Shown in pieces: positions 7,994 through 19,500 of a DNA stretch of 64,000 bases (the stretch's first letter is position 1; each line of letters starts with the position of its first letter). This DNA comes from Phycisphaera sp. (GTDB lineage Bacteria > Planctomycetota > Phycisphaerae > Phycisphaerales > Phycisphaeraceae): assembly GCA_028285385.1 (NCBI GenBank), contig JANQPR010000071.1, positions 37,142 to 101,141 of the forward strand, written 5' to 3'. Made by a program: the position numbers and the translations under genes. The notes beneath the pieces are model-generated. The model made no database searches and was not told where the DNA came from. It saw only the letters and a list, made by a program, of their open reading frames with translations.

Positions 7994-9129
7994 ACACACT
8001 CCTCTCCGCAGCAGGACAGGTCGTCGAGGTACATGCCCCAGTTACGGTAATGCTCTAAGCGTTCAGCAGGCAGGCCGAGGGACGTGGCGATCGCTTTGGC
8101 AACTACGGCGAAACGCTGCCGGTACTTGTAGATAAAACAGAACACATGATCGCCATGCCGAACGGCGGGCCCACACAGAAACAAGCCCGGTACCAGCGTC
8201 GACTCGTCATTGTCGTTCAACAGCGGAAACCCATCCTGGCGTCTTTCGAACAAGTCTGCGACCAACCTGTGGCTGCCTTCAAACCCGCCCGCCAAGAGTG
8301 GCGGGATGTCGGTGTGAAACCAGCGGCCGTCGGACGTGGTGACTTCGTACCTGTCATCAATATGCATGACCGAGGCTATCAGCGCGTTGGAGAACATCTC
8401 CACGTATCGTTCGAACCACTCCTCTTTCATGCGCTCGAGTGAATACGTTGATAACGCGGCGCTGGGGTCGGAACTCTCTTCCTGCCACGGACACCCTCTA
8501 TCAAACAGGCGGACTCGTCTGTCTTGATACGCAAGGTGATAAGCCGCGTCGACACCGCTCTCGCAACCGCCAATGATGACGAACTCGTCTCCTTCGAGCT
8601 GTTGATAGCTGCCGATCGTCGCGGTGTGCCGACAGAGCTCGCTGCCGACGAAGCCGTTGAGGCGGGGGTACTGAAATTCGCCACCCGCCCAGATCACGTG
8701 CTTGGCACGCAGTGTTTCTTCGGCGGTGTCGATCAGGAAGTCTTCCCCGTGTTTCGTGATGCGTAGGACGCTGGCCCTCTCACGGATAGGCAGATTAAAG
8801 AACGCCGCGACGCCCCGCAGGTGTGCCGCGTAGTCTCTACCTGTGGGGTGCTCGACCTTGAGGCTGAAAGCGGGTGAAACACCGATCGCAATCGAGTTCA
8901 GATCGAGCATCCCGATCGAGTTGGTTGCGAAAGACGGGGTGATAAACCGAGTCTCCTTCGGCCAAGCGGCAAACGATGACCCGACCGTGCGCCGTTCTAG
9001 CACGACGGAGTTTTCGACGCCCGCGTCTTTGAGTGCGATCGCCACCCCCACGCCCGCGGCGCCACCTCCGACGACGACGGCATCGAAAGACTCCGCAGGT
9101 CCTGATGTCGTCGCCAGACGTTTGATCAT
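7987..9129 (-). CDS. FAD-dependent NAD(P)-linked oxidoreductase with Cys-rich tail
   Basis: About 380 residues. A Rossmann FAD-binding motif VVVGGGAAGVGVA lies near the N-terminus, and a second dinucleotide motif FVIIGGCESGVDAAYHL near residue 200 marks a two-dinucleotide-binding flavoprotein of the monooxygenase/thioredoxin-reductase type. The end, LDDLSCCGEECVC, has four Cys that could bind metal or serve redox chemistry. The gene starts 28 nt after sodN and overlaps the next gene, so it is in the same operon. A GTG six codons upstream of ATG 9129 is an alternative start. The substrate is unknown. Confidence 0.82.
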   Translation of the reverse strand: MIKRLATTSGPAESFDAVVVGGGAAGVGVAIALKDAGVENSVVLERRTVGSSFAAWPKETRFITPSFATNSIGMLDLNSIAIGVSPAFSLKVEHPTGRDYAAHLRGVAAFFNLPIRERASVLRITKHGEDFLIDTAEETLRAKHVIWAGGEFQYPRLNGFVGSELCRHTATIGSYQQLEGDEFVIIGGCESGVDAAYHLAYQDRRVRLFDRGCPWQEESSDPSAALSTYSLERMKEEWFERYVEMFSNALIASVMHIDDRYEVTTSDGRWFHTDIPPLLAGGFEGSHRLVADLFERRQDGFPLLNDNDESTLVPGLFLCGPAVRHGDHVFCFIYKYRQRFAVVAKAIATSLGLPAERLEHYRNWGMYLDDLSCCGEECVC

Positions 9130-9157
9130 GGATCTGATGCGTTCCACGCGTTTGCCA

Positions 9158-9652
9158 CTAGTGCCTGTGGTCTTCAACCCATACGTGCTCGATGCCGTGG
9201 ATAGCGTCACGCAGTCTGGCCGCGGCGGCGACATCGGTCGTCTGTTTGGACTTCATCGCCGCGACCAACAGCTCGTGATGTAGCGCGAGGGTATTGAGAT
9301 AGGTCTCATACCCTTCCGCCCCTTTCGCGACGGGCTTGAGCTTCTGTGTGAGGAAGTACTCGCTCGTCACGGCGATCACACGTGACGCGTGTTCTTCTTT
9401 GGCATGCGTCCATCGCACGAACTGCTGCTGGCTCTGCGCGTCGTCCTCGCCCGCCAACTCGTTCATCCGCTTCATGGCCTTGTCGATAGTGGTCGCATCT
9501 TCGTAGAGGGCCTTGATCCGGGCGTCCTCATCGAAGATGCCGCAAGGCACCTGGCAGTGCGCCTCGGTGATGGAGGCCGACTCATTGAGCAGGGCGACGC
9601 CGGCGGCGAGGGCGGAGAGAACCAGTGCGATGGTGGCGAGTGGCTTCAGCAT
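9158..9652 (-). CDS. sodN: Nickel superoxide dismutase with N-terminal signal sequence
   Basis: Dismutes superoxide at a nickel centre. The diagnostic Ni-hook reads HCQVPCGIFDED: His1, Cys2 and Cys6 of the mature enzyme are present, the cis-Pro segment is kept, and the usual Tyr9 is Phe. The hook starts at residue 32 after a hydrophobic N-terminus and ends in TEA/HC, a good signal-peptidase-like site, so cleavage would expose His1. The remainder matches the four-helix Ni-SOD body (EHASRVIAVTSEYFLTQKL, YLNTLALHHELLVAAMKSKQ). 164 residues; GGAG is 5 nt from ATG 9652. No sodX-type protease gene is adjacent. In this operon it would replace Cu/Zn-SOD when zinc is scarce. Confidence 0.92.
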   Translation of the reverse strand: MLKPLATIALVLSALAAGVALLNESASITEAHCQVPCGIFDEDARIKALYEDATTIDKAMKRMNELAGEDDAQSQQQFVRWTHAKEEHASRVIAVTSEYFLTQKLKPVAKGAEGYETYLNTLALHHELLVAAMKSKQTTDVAAAARLRDAIHGIEHVWVEDHRH

Positions 9653-9706
9653 GCTTGCTCCGTTTGGTTTGGTTTGGATTGCGGTGCTGCATAAAGGCAT
9701 CGCCGA

Positions 9707-10939
9707 CTAACCGGCGTGCACTTCTTCGGGCATGTGCGGATCCCAACTCGGGATCGGATCTTCGAACCGAGACCAGTGCTCGGGGCCGGCCGCCATCTCT
9801 TCATCCGTGATCAGTGCTGCGTCCAGGCCTGCCTCGATCTTCTTACGGTCCATCTCGACACCGATGAACACGATCTCCTGTCGACAGTCGCCGACTTCTT
9901 CATCCCAGAGTTCATCGATCCGCTTTCGGGTATCCGGATCATCTGGCCAGCGATCCTTGCCCACCGCCGCAAACCAATAACCCGCCCGATCCATCTGTAG
10001 CGACGAGCCGGCCTGAGACCACACCCCGCAGTACTGGGGCCGGGAGGCGATCCAGAGGTAACCCTTGGAACGGATCACGCCGTTCAAGCTGGATTCGGTC
10101 GCGTCTATCAATCGCTGGGGATGAAACGGTCGGCGACGGCGGTACACGAAGCTGCCGATGCCATACTCCTCGGTCTCCGGGATGTGCTCGCCGTTGAGTT
10201 CCTTAATCCAGCCGGGCATCAACGACGCTTCATCTTCGTCGTAGAGACCCGTACCGACGACCTGATTCAGGTCGATCCGGCCGCGAGACGTTCGCACGAG
10301 CCTAGCGTCCGGATTCATATGATGGAGGATGCCCTCCAGTCGTTCGATCTCTTCGGCCTTGACCAGGTCGCACTTGTTGATGACGATCACGTTGGCGAAC
10401 TCGATCTGGTCTGTCAGCAAATCGACGATGGTGCGTTCGTCCTCTTCGCTCACGCCCAGATCGCGATCGCGCAGACCCTGGTGACTGTCAAAGTCGCGGA
10501 GGAAGTTGGCGGCATCCACCACGGTGACCATCGTGTCGATGCTGGCGGTGTCGCTGAGTGATTGACCGTTTTCGTCGCGGAACGAGAACGTCGCCGCTAC
10601 GGGCATGGGCTCGGCGATCCCGGTCGCTTCGATGAGCAGGTGGTCAAACCGGCCCTCCCTTGCCAGCCGATTGACTTCGATCATCAGGTCTTCCCGAAGC
10701 GTGCAGCAGATGCAGCCGTTGGTCATCTCGACCATCTTCTCTTCGGTGCGAGAGAGCTTCGCGCCGCCATCACGGACCAGTGAGGCGTCGATGTTGACTT
10801 CAGACATGTCATTGACGATGACCGCCACGCGCAATCCCTCGCGGTTGTTCAGGATGTGATTGAGCACTGTGGTCTTTCCGGCTCCGAGGAAGCCGGAAAG
10901 GACGGTAACTGGCAGGCGTTTCGTGTTGGCGGTTGACAT
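9707..10939 (-). CDS. ZigA/YciC-type COG0523 zinc chaperone GTPase
   Basis: 410 residues. Walker [13 protein letters not shown] at residues 16-27, metal site NGCICC, switch/Walker B region [15 protein letters not shown], and GTP-specificity NKCD are all present, followed by a long CobW C-terminal domain with [18 protein letters not shown] and a conserved [30 protein letters not shown] block. That C-terminal block is characteristic of the long ZigA subgroup of COG0523, which in many bacteria is repressed by Zur. It lies 33 nt after the FmdB-like gene and 54 nt before sodN on the same strand. Role: GTP-dependent delivery of scarce zinc to essential proteins. Confidence 0.93.
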   Translation of the reverse strand: MSTANTKRLPVTVLSGFLGAGKTTVLNHILNNREGLRVAVIVNDMSEVNIDASLVRDGGAKLSRTEEKMVEMTNGCICCTLREDLMIEVNRLAREGRFDHLLIEATGIAEPMPVAATFSFRDENGQSLSDTASIDTMVTVVDAANFLRDFDSHQGLRDRDLGVSEEDERTIVDLLTDQIEFANVIVINKCDLVKAEEIERLEGILHHMNPDARLVRTSRGRIDLNQVVGTGLYDEDEASLMPGWIKELNGEHIPETEEYGIGSFVYRRRRPFHPQRLIDATESSLNGVIRSKGYLWIASRPQYCGVWSQAGSSLQMDRAGYWFAAVGKDRWPDDPDTRKRIDELWDEEVGDCRQEIVFIGVEMDRKKIEAGLDAALITDEEMAAGPEHWSRFEDPIPSWDPHMPEEVHAG

Positions 10940-10972
10940 TGAGTGTTCCCTGAGTCCTGAATCCAGTTCTGA

Positions 10973-11215
10973 TCAGTCTCCGCACCCGTGCGTGCCGCAG
11001 CATCGCGCCCCAAACCTCGACAGCTGATCGGGCTTACGAGCCATGACGATCCCTGCGCCGATTTGCCTCTGTACCGGTGATTCACGCGGTGTCCGACCCG
11101 CGTCAATCGAGGCACGGTCACACAGTTCGCCCCACGTAGTGATCCGCTCGCTCATGGCGTGATAGACGGCAACCTCGCGCCCGTTCTCTGGGCAGTGGTA
11201 GTCATAGGTCGGCAT
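10973..11215 (-). CDS. FmdB-family variant with broken zinc-ribbon pairs
   Basis: 80 residues. The start MPTYDYHCPENGREVAVYHAM is FmdB-like, but the first ribbon pair reads CPEN instead of CxxC, and the second, normally TTCPxC, reads TTWGELC. A separate Cys cluster closes the protein (RCCGTHGC). From memory, a TWGELC subgroup of FmdB exists in other bacteria, so this is a known-looking variant, not decay. It starts 2 nt after the zur stop and precedes the ZigA-like GTPase, so it belongs to the zinc operon. The molecular role is unknown. Confidence 0.8.
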   Translation of the reverse strand: MPTYDYHCPENGREVAVYHAMSERITTWGELCDRASIDAGRTPRESPVQRQIGAGIVMARKPDQLSRFGARCCGTHGCGD

Positions 11216-11217
11216 GG

Positions 11218-11610
11218 TCAACCGGCCGTCCGCTCTGACGTGACGCACTCCCCACATCGTCCAAAGAGCGTCAGCTCGTGCTCTTGGACCTCAAAGCCGG
11301 GCGGCACCATATTCGCGATGCCACCTGCGCAACCGTGTACGTCAAAGGCTTCCCCACACTCACGGCAGAGGAAATGGTGATGATGCCCCCGGTCGGTCGG
11401 CTCGTAGCGCACATCATTGCGGCCCAGTCCCACGGCCCGAACTTCACCGGACTCCCGCAGGTGTTTGAGATGCCGATAGACCGTCGCGATGCCCAGCGTC
11501 GGCACCATGCGGGACGCGAGATTGAGAATCTCTCGGGGGTGCAGGGGACCCGGAGCGCTGCGGATGACCTCCCCTATGGCACTGCGCTGACAGGTGACTC
11601 TGGTGCTCAC
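11218..11610 (-). CDS. zur: Fur-family regulator, probably Zur
   Basis: About 130 residues. A winged-helix N-terminus includes HPREILNLASRMVPTLGIATVYRHLKHL, the Fur DNA-recognition region. The regulatory His cluster is DRGHHHHFLCREC, with two structural zinc pairs (CREC and CGEC). The start is GTG 11610 with AGGAG 8 nt upstream. Fur, Zur and PerR cannot be separated by sequence alone; I call it Zur because the genes it leads encode COG0523 chaperones, a HisI paralogue, Ni-SOD and zinc-ribbon-less FmdB proteins. An inverted repeat 50 nt upstream suggests autoregulation of the whole operon. Confidence 0.85.
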   Translation of the reverse strand: MSTRVTCQRSAIGEVIRSAPGPLHPREILNLASRMVPTLGIATVYRHLKHLRESGEVRAVGLGRNDVRYEPTDRGHHHHFLCRECGEAFDVHGCAGGIANMVPPGFEVQEHELTLFGRCGECVTSERTAG

Positions 11611-11659
11611 GCGGATGTCTCCTTTGAGTCGCTGGTCTGATGGGCACGGGCACGCCCGT

Positions 11660-11679
11660 AATGATACTTGATTATCATT
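11660..11679 (-). promoter_or_regulatory. Fur/Zur-type operator upstream of zur operon
   Basis: Perfect 7-bp inverted repeat AATGATA-N6-TATCATT, 50 nt before the zur start codon. The half-sites resemble the GATAAT hexamers of Fur-family boxes. A second site with the same half-sites and spacing is at 45700-45719. Confidence 0.7.
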
Positions 11680-12076
11680 TCTCAACAGGAAGCGACGTAT
11701 TGTGTTTTCGCCTCGGTAGCGGATGTGGAGGGCGCATTCCCCGCGACCCGACAGCAGAAGTCGACAACGCACTGCACGCTGAAGGCCGACGCTCGATGAA
11801 GAGAAGGAAGTCGATCTCGATCCGGCTTGGGCCCGGGGCAACCGAACTCGCACGTCGTAGCGCATCCGGGGAGATAATCCAAGGAATTCAACGCGGATCG
11901 CGCCGGACACATGGCCAGTGCGGTCACGGAACACATAAAGTCGTACGCGGTCGATCCTGGTCGATCGAGGACGACTTGGGTCGAATCATCAACCTGTGTC
12001 AACCCAAGACGGATAGTCCGAAGTGACTGCCGGAAAACGACTTACCGAGTGTCGCCCCAATCGCTCAATGGCTCAT
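11680..12076. other. Intergenic upstream of zur
   Basis: Apart from the operator just to its left, no gene or RNA is supported. Several short frames cross it but none has a ribosome site or protein-like composition. Confidence 0.5.
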
Positions 12077-12975
<899 letters not shown>

Positions 12976-13079
12976 GCCGGCGGCAAGCGAACCATGCTCG
13001 CACACATCGCCTTCGGCGAGGTGTGTGGCACCCGGCTTCGAACGTCATCCATCAAAGTCGATCAATATCCCAACCAAGT

Positions 13080-13502
13080 TCAATAGTAAAGAATCCAGTT
13101 TTCATGAATCCGGTCCTTTCGATAGGTGCCTCCCCACCCCAACTCCGAACCTGTCCATGCCTCATCGGTTTGCTCCCACTCAAGAGGAAAGTAAACCAAC
13201 AATTCATCTGCCTGAAGACTGTGCGTTGGGAGCAAAATCACAAAAACGAACTTACCCTCGCTCGCTCTGGACGGGATCATGTAAGTAACGTCGTAATCCT
13301 CAAGCAGCTTTGAGTAAGGCGAGAACACATCGCTAGAAAAACCAGAAGGGAGCTCTCCTTCTCGCTGGTGATACGAGCTTATCTCGCTAATCAAGGCCGT
13401 AAAGGCGGATGAAATCTGCTTTACCTGCAAGTCTCGTGGCGATGGCTCGCTACCACAACCAACAAGTACGAGAACAGTCAGCAACATCGAAAAGCCCTTC
13501 AT
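13080..13502 (-). CDS. Small lipoprotein, candidate immunity protein for the Rhs tip
   Basis: 140 residues: MKGFSMLLTVLVLVGCGS is a lipoprotein signal with lipobox LVGC, followed by a soluble domain ending in GWGGTYRKDRIHENWILYY. No family is recognised. It starts 20 nt after the Rhs stop codon with AGAGGA 6 nt before ATG 13502, and like the toxin tip it is visibly more AT-rich than the Rhs body. Position and composition match an immunity gene that travels with its toxin. If so, the lipid anchor places protection at the membrane or periplasm. An alternative is an unrelated lipoprotein. Confidence 0.72.
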   Translation of the reverse strand: MKGFSMLLTVLVLVGCGSEPSPRDLQVKQISSAFTALISEISSYHQREGELPSGFSSDVFSPYSKLLEDYDVTYMIPSRASEGKFVFVILLPTHSLQADELLVYFPLEWEQTDEAWTGSELGWGGTYRKDRIHENWILYY

Positions 13503-13521
13503 ATTCAGTCCTCTTAAGACA

Positions 13522-16500
13522 TTAATAAATCCTACCTGTTCCCGTAACACCATTTACAGGGGTATTCCATGGTTTTCCAACCTGACGATTTGGGAAGGTG
13601 AAGCTGCCATCGTGCAACGCCCCCTCTTGAATCCTCTGTCGAATGTAGTCAGATGGGTCACCGCCTGCCTTCTCATACCTTGCGGCATCGATTCCAATCT
13701 GAATGGCGCGCTGATCAAAAGGATCATCGCCATAAGCAACCTCGAATGGAGCCGTTACAAGATCTTTCCATTCGAAATGATCGCCATCTCTGTCCGTATC
13801 TTGAAAGATGCCAGCGCCAAGCTTCAACGTGGTGTCGTAGAAATTCGCATGATGCCCGACATAGCCAAAGTGAATATTTGCGACGGCGTCGTAGCGGACT
13901 GGCGTCTCATACAAAGTTACATAGCGACGCTTGATGTTCCCTTCATCAACCTTATTCATCTTGTTCAACTGCGGCTTGTAATCCCAGCGACCTCCCGGCT
14001 TAACTAACTCAACAAAAGTTGAATATGAAGTAACGGTCGTCATCGTACCGCCCGGCCCGGTATTGCCTACAAATTCTGCAGTCTTTCTGTTGTTCTTCAA
14101 TTCTTCATTGAACCAACCAGTGATATCGCGGCCCGCCGCATTGTTCTCGACGAAGTCGTTCCACGTCTCCGCAGCACCGCGGAGCAGCTTGTAGCGGAGA
14201 AGGTCTTCTCTCCACGTTGACTCACGGTCCCGGAACTGTTCGCCAGGCTGAGATGTCCTGAACGGGTTTCGGACCGGGAGGTCCGTGTCGTCCTGCGGAG
14301 TATCTAAACCCGAAGGATCGACCGTTGAACCAAAGATGTGATATCCGGCATAGCGGTTCATGCCGTCTGGGTAGCCCGCCGGGTCGCGGCTGATGAAGCG
14401 GCCAAGGTCGGAATGCCAGTAGCGGGCGCGTTGGTGGTGCAGGCCGGAGGCGTCTTCGCGCAGGCCCTGGAAGCCGACGGTCAGGTCGGAGTTGCTCTCG
14501 CCGTCGTCGTCGTCGGTGAAGTCGGCGTCGAGCACGGTGCGATTGCCATAGGGGTCGTAGCGGAAGCGTTCGACCACCGTCCCGGTATCGTCGGTTAACG
14601 CGACGACGCTGTAGCTCTCGTCGGTCAGGGCGTAGCGGCGTTCGTCGAGCGTGCCGTTGCCGTCGGTGTCGCGATCCTGCAGCAGCAGGGCGTCGATGTA
14701 CTCCGGCGACCAGACGTACTGGCGGTCGATCGTCGCGCTGCCGCCGCTGGGCGTCACCGTCTCCTCGATCACTGAGCCCGCGTCGTGGTAGAAGTCACGG
14801 GTCTCGGTGAGCGTGCCGCTGCTGTACGTCGCCTCCGACACGCGGCGGTGGTTGGCGTCGTATCCGTAGGTGAAGGCCGTATTGCTTGTGCCGCTGTCCT
14901 TGAGTTCGACCAGCCGGTTCCACGCGTCGTACACGGCGGTGTAGCCCGAGGCCGGGTCGCCTGGGACCGGGAGTGTGGTGAGGTTGCCGGCGGAGTCGTG
15001 GGCGGGCGTGGTCCAGCCGCCGCCGGTGATGGCCGTTACCTCATTGGCGGCGTTGTGGGTGCGGGTCTGCGTGAGGTCGGCGGTGCCGTCGCCGTCGTCG
15101 TCCTGGGTGAGCTGGTCCCAGTTGCCCAGGGCGTTGAGGGCCCAGTCCTGGCTGAAGGTGCCGGTGCCGGCCTGGATGGCGGTGGCGCCGGCGTTGAGCT
15201 CGCCGCGCTCGGTGGCGCTGAGGCGGTGGAGGGCGTCGTAGGTGTAGAGTTCGTCTTGGGCGACGCTGTTGACCGTGGCGACGGTGTCGTTGCGGGAGGT
15301 GCGTTGGCCGAGGCGGTTGTGGGTGTACTGGAGGCGGGCGAGATCGGTCGACGCGGAGGTGTCGAGCCAGCGCTGGTCGGCGAGTCGGCCGAAGCGGTCG
15401 AGGCCGTTGTATGGGTCGCCGGCGTCGCCGTTGGGCTCGGCGCCCTGTTTGAGGTAGGTCAGTTCGAGGGCGGGCTCGTCGAGGGTGCGGCGGATGGTGT
15501 TGCCCAGACCGAGGTAGGCGTAGGTGGCGAGCGTGCCGGTCGTTGCGCTGTCGGTGATGGATGAGAGGCGGGAGACGTCGTCGTCGATGCCCGCGGCGTA
15601 GTTGAAGGTGAGCGTGCGGCCGTCGGGGTAGGTCAGGCCGGTGAGGCGGGAGTGGTTCGCGCCCGAGGCCATCTCGGAGTAGGTGTACTGGACGCTCGGG
15701 CTGGTGGAGGTGTTGACCGCGCCGCCGTGGGCCTGGTACTCGGCGACGAGTTGGCCGAGGCCGTTGAACTCGCGTTGGACCTGGTTGACGATGTTGCCGC
15801 CCGAGTCGGTGTCGTAGCTGGTGAAGAGGTACGCGCGGCCGGCGGAGTCGTAGGCGGTGTCGATGCGGCGGACGGAGCCGTCGACGCCGGTGCCGAGGGT
15901 CGTGACGGCGTCGCTGGTGACCCTGCCGAGGTCGTCGTAGGCGTAGGTGTGGACGTTGCCGTTGAGGTCGGTCTTGGTCTCGACCTGGCCGAGGGCGTTG
16001 TAGGTGTAGGTTTCCTGCTGGGAGGTGCTGGCTGCGCCGGTGCTGCGGTCGGGGTATTTGATCGCGGCGAGGAGGTCATTGGAGGCCAGGTCGGACCCAC
16101 TTCCGGGCGTGACGCCGTAGACGTACTCGGTGGTTTGGTCGGCCTCGCCGGCGGGGAGGTCGGCGGTAAGGGTGACTAGGTTGCCCAAGCCGTCGTAGGT
16201 GTAACGGGTCGTGCGGTCGTCTTCGTCAGAGGGGGTGCCGTCGATGTAGGATTCGATTTGCGTCAGCGTGCGCCCGAGGTCGTCGTACTCGAAGCGGGTG
16301 ACGGTCCCGGTCGGGTCGGTGGACTCGTAGAGGTGGCCGGCGGGCGTGTAGGTGTAAGAGGACACGAGCACGTCGTCGGAACGGGTGGGTACGGCACCCG
16401 GACGGGCGTAGGCGCTGCCGCCGTTGGTGCCGACCGAGACGTCGGCGGTCTTGCGGTCGGCGCGGTCGTAGTAGCTGGCGGCGTAGCTGACGCGGGCCTT

Positions 16501-19500
16501 CGGCGCGGTGGTGCTGGCGGGGTCGCCGAGTTCGCCGGTGCCGGTTGCGTCGTGGAAGCGCTGTCGGCTAGTGACCAGGAGCAGGTTGCCCGCGTTGTCG
16601 TAGTCGAACTCTGCCTGCTCCAGAACGATGTCACCGGTCACGTTGAAGGCGTCCGCGTAAGCGGTATCGCCCCCGCCATCGCCGGAGTAGGTCGCCGTCA
16701 AACGGCCGGCGCCGTCGTAGGCGTTTTTGGTGACCAGGCCGCCGGGCTCGGAGGACTTGACCAGTTGCCCGCGGGCGTCGTGCCAGAACGCGCTGTCGAG
16801 GCTGTCAGTCGAGACGGTGCCGTTGCTCGGGTCGACGCTGAAGGTCTGTGAGCGGTACACCCGGCCCAAGTCGTCGAAGTCCTGTGTGGACTTGGCGCGG
16901 AGCAGCGAGGCCGAAGGCGCATCGGGCACACCGTCGCTGTTGGCGTCGGTGATGGTGACACCGTCCCCGTCGTAGACCTCGGTGGTCACTGCCTGGTTCA
17001 GGTTGTCGTAGGTCGTGAAGACGATGGGCCGCTGAACGCTGGCGGCTTCGGTCCCGGCACCCACGCCGGACTTGGTCGCGACGAGGCGGTTGCGCCAGTC
17101 GTAGAAGTTGTCGGTGACACGGGCCTCGTTCCCGTTCGGGCCGGTGAAGGACTCGCTACGGGTCAGGTCGCCGTCGCCGACGCCGTCCTCGTCGTAGGTG
17201 AACCGGCTGACCAGCGTCATGTTGGACGCGGTCGCGGCGTTGGCGGGGGTCCACGGCTCGCTGTCGGTCGTGGTGTCGTCCGTACCGACATAGACACCCC
17301 GGGCCCGGCCTAGGCCGTCGCGCAGCGTGACGGTGATGGTGCCGTTGGCGTTGACCATCCGGTCCTGCTTGGCGTGGTGGTCCAAGCTGAAAGCCGAGCG
17401 ATAGTAGTTCGTGCCTTCGGTGCCGAGGTTGGCCGAGGTGGAGTACGTCAAGCCACCGAGTTGGTGGTAGACGCGGTCTTCAACGATCTGGCCGGCATCG
17501 TTTTTGAATGAGCGTGAAAGCGATTCGAGACTGCCGATCGCCTCCGTGCCGTCCGGCCGTCCGTTGGTCAGGTTCGGCGTCGCCGACATCGTCAGCGTCT
17601 CGACGTAGCTGCCTGGCCGGTCGCTGCGGATCACGCGGGTCGGGCCGGTGGGCGTGTTGGTCCCGCTGTCCCAACCGCTGTAGATGCGGACCTCATGGTC
17701 GGCGTCGTTGTAGACGGTGTAGTCGACGTTGCCGTTGGCGTCGGTCGCCCTGGTGACCCGGCCCAATCCATCCACCTCATAGGTGTTGGTCAGGTGTAGG
17801 CCCCCGCTCGCTGGCGTCGACCAGCCGGTCGGTAGGCCGGTGAAGTCCGCAGTCTGTGTCGTGTCAACGTCGGCGATGGTCTTGGTGACCGCGCCGGTCC
17901 TGTGGTCGTACTCGGTGTAGTGCAGGAACCCGTCGGCGTCGCGTTGCCAGGTCAGTCGGCCGTCGACGTCGAACACAGCGTCCGTCGAGTTGGCGACGCC
18001 CGAGCCGTTCTGGGTCGTGTCGATCACTGGCAAGGTGGCCTCGATCGACTCGGCCTGCACCTTGCCCGTGTGCCAGTCGTAGTCGTAGCTCGTGGTCTGC
18101 GGGTCGGTGCCGTTGCCGCGGTAGACGGTCGAGGTGGCCCGCGGGCTCACGCTCGCTACACCGGCGGAACGCGTGAAGTAGGTCTGCTCGGTCAGCTTGA
18201 CCGGGGTGCCAAGCTCGCCGTGCTTGATGAAGCGTGACTTGACATACCCGTCGACGCTGCCGGCTGAAGTCTCCGTGGCCGTGGTTGTGTCGTAGTACTG
18301 CGTGGTGCGGATAACGCCGTTGGCGTCGTCGAGGTACTGGAAGTTCCCGCCGACTTGATTCAGCAGGTCGCCGGCGCTCTCGTCGTAGCCGGTGACCGCG
18401 GGCGACTCCGCTTTCCAGATGAGGCGGCCGTCGTCGTCGTAGCGGTAGTAGGTGAGCCACTCCTCGCCCTGCAGCCCGGTGTTGACCGTGTCCTGTACGT
18501 TCTTGAACACCTTCAACATGATGTTGCCGGCGCTGTTCGAGTAGATGACGTTCTGGTTGCCGTTGGGCAGCGTCTCGGTGGTCCGGGTCATCCAGTAGTT
18601 GTGGTCCGCGATGTAGTCCGAGGGCGGCGGCCCGCCGGGGACTCCCAGCAGAATGCGTCGGTAATAGTCGTAGGTATACGTCCCGACCCCGCCATTCTCC
18701 GAATCGCCCATACCCTGTATGTCGTGTCGCGTGGCCCGACGCTGCGCGTCGTACTCGAAGTAGTGGTTCGCGTAGGGCGCAACTTGGGTGTCCGTCGCGG
18801 AGAACGGGTCGGCCACTGCTGCGTCAAGCCGAGCGAAGCTCTCGGCGTGGAGGACATACTTCAGGCCGTGGGTGTAGCCACCGACCTCGCCGTACTCGTA
18901 GTAGCGGTAGTACTTCTGATCGATGGCCGCCTCCGCCGAGTCCTTGACGGTCACCAGCTTGAGGTCGCCCAGGTTGCCGTAGTCCTGACCGGCCTCGTAG
19001 TAGACGTAATCCGCCTCGCGCACCACGTCCCAGCCGCCGGAACCGTCCGGCCGACGCAACTGTCCATTCGTGATCTTGCCCTCGTTCGGATTGCCGGACC
19101 CGGCGTAAGTGTAGAGCCACGACTCTCCGTCCACGCTCGCGGTGTCCTGGCGGCGGATCTCCGCGATGTCCCCGTCGGCGGTCCATGCGGCCACGTATGT
19201 TCGGTTGCCCGCGCCGTCAAACGACTCTTTGAACTGGCCGCGCTGTTTCTCGGGCAAAGCGCCATCAAAATCGAAGAACACGTACCGCTCGCCGGTCGTC
19301 GTCGTGAACGTGAACTCACCCCCGGATTCGGTCAAGCGGTTGTCCAGGTGGCCCGCGGCGGTATAGGCCCCGCCGCTGCCGCGATAGAACGCGCGGACGT
19401 CCGTGCCGCTGCCGATGACTTCGATCGTGCCCCCGCCGTTGAGACGCTTGAGTGAGGGCAGCTCCGAGTTCACAAAGCCGTTGCCGTACCGCTCCGAGGT

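Noticed and set aside
11682..12002. 106-codon minus-strand frame upstream of zur
   Set aside because: Runs across the operator-proximal region, has no protein-like pattern and no ribosome site.
14785..19455. Several long plus-strand frames opposite the Rhs gene
   Set aside because: They mirror the YD repeats on the other strand (Val/Gly-rich), have no ribosome sites and no protein family features.
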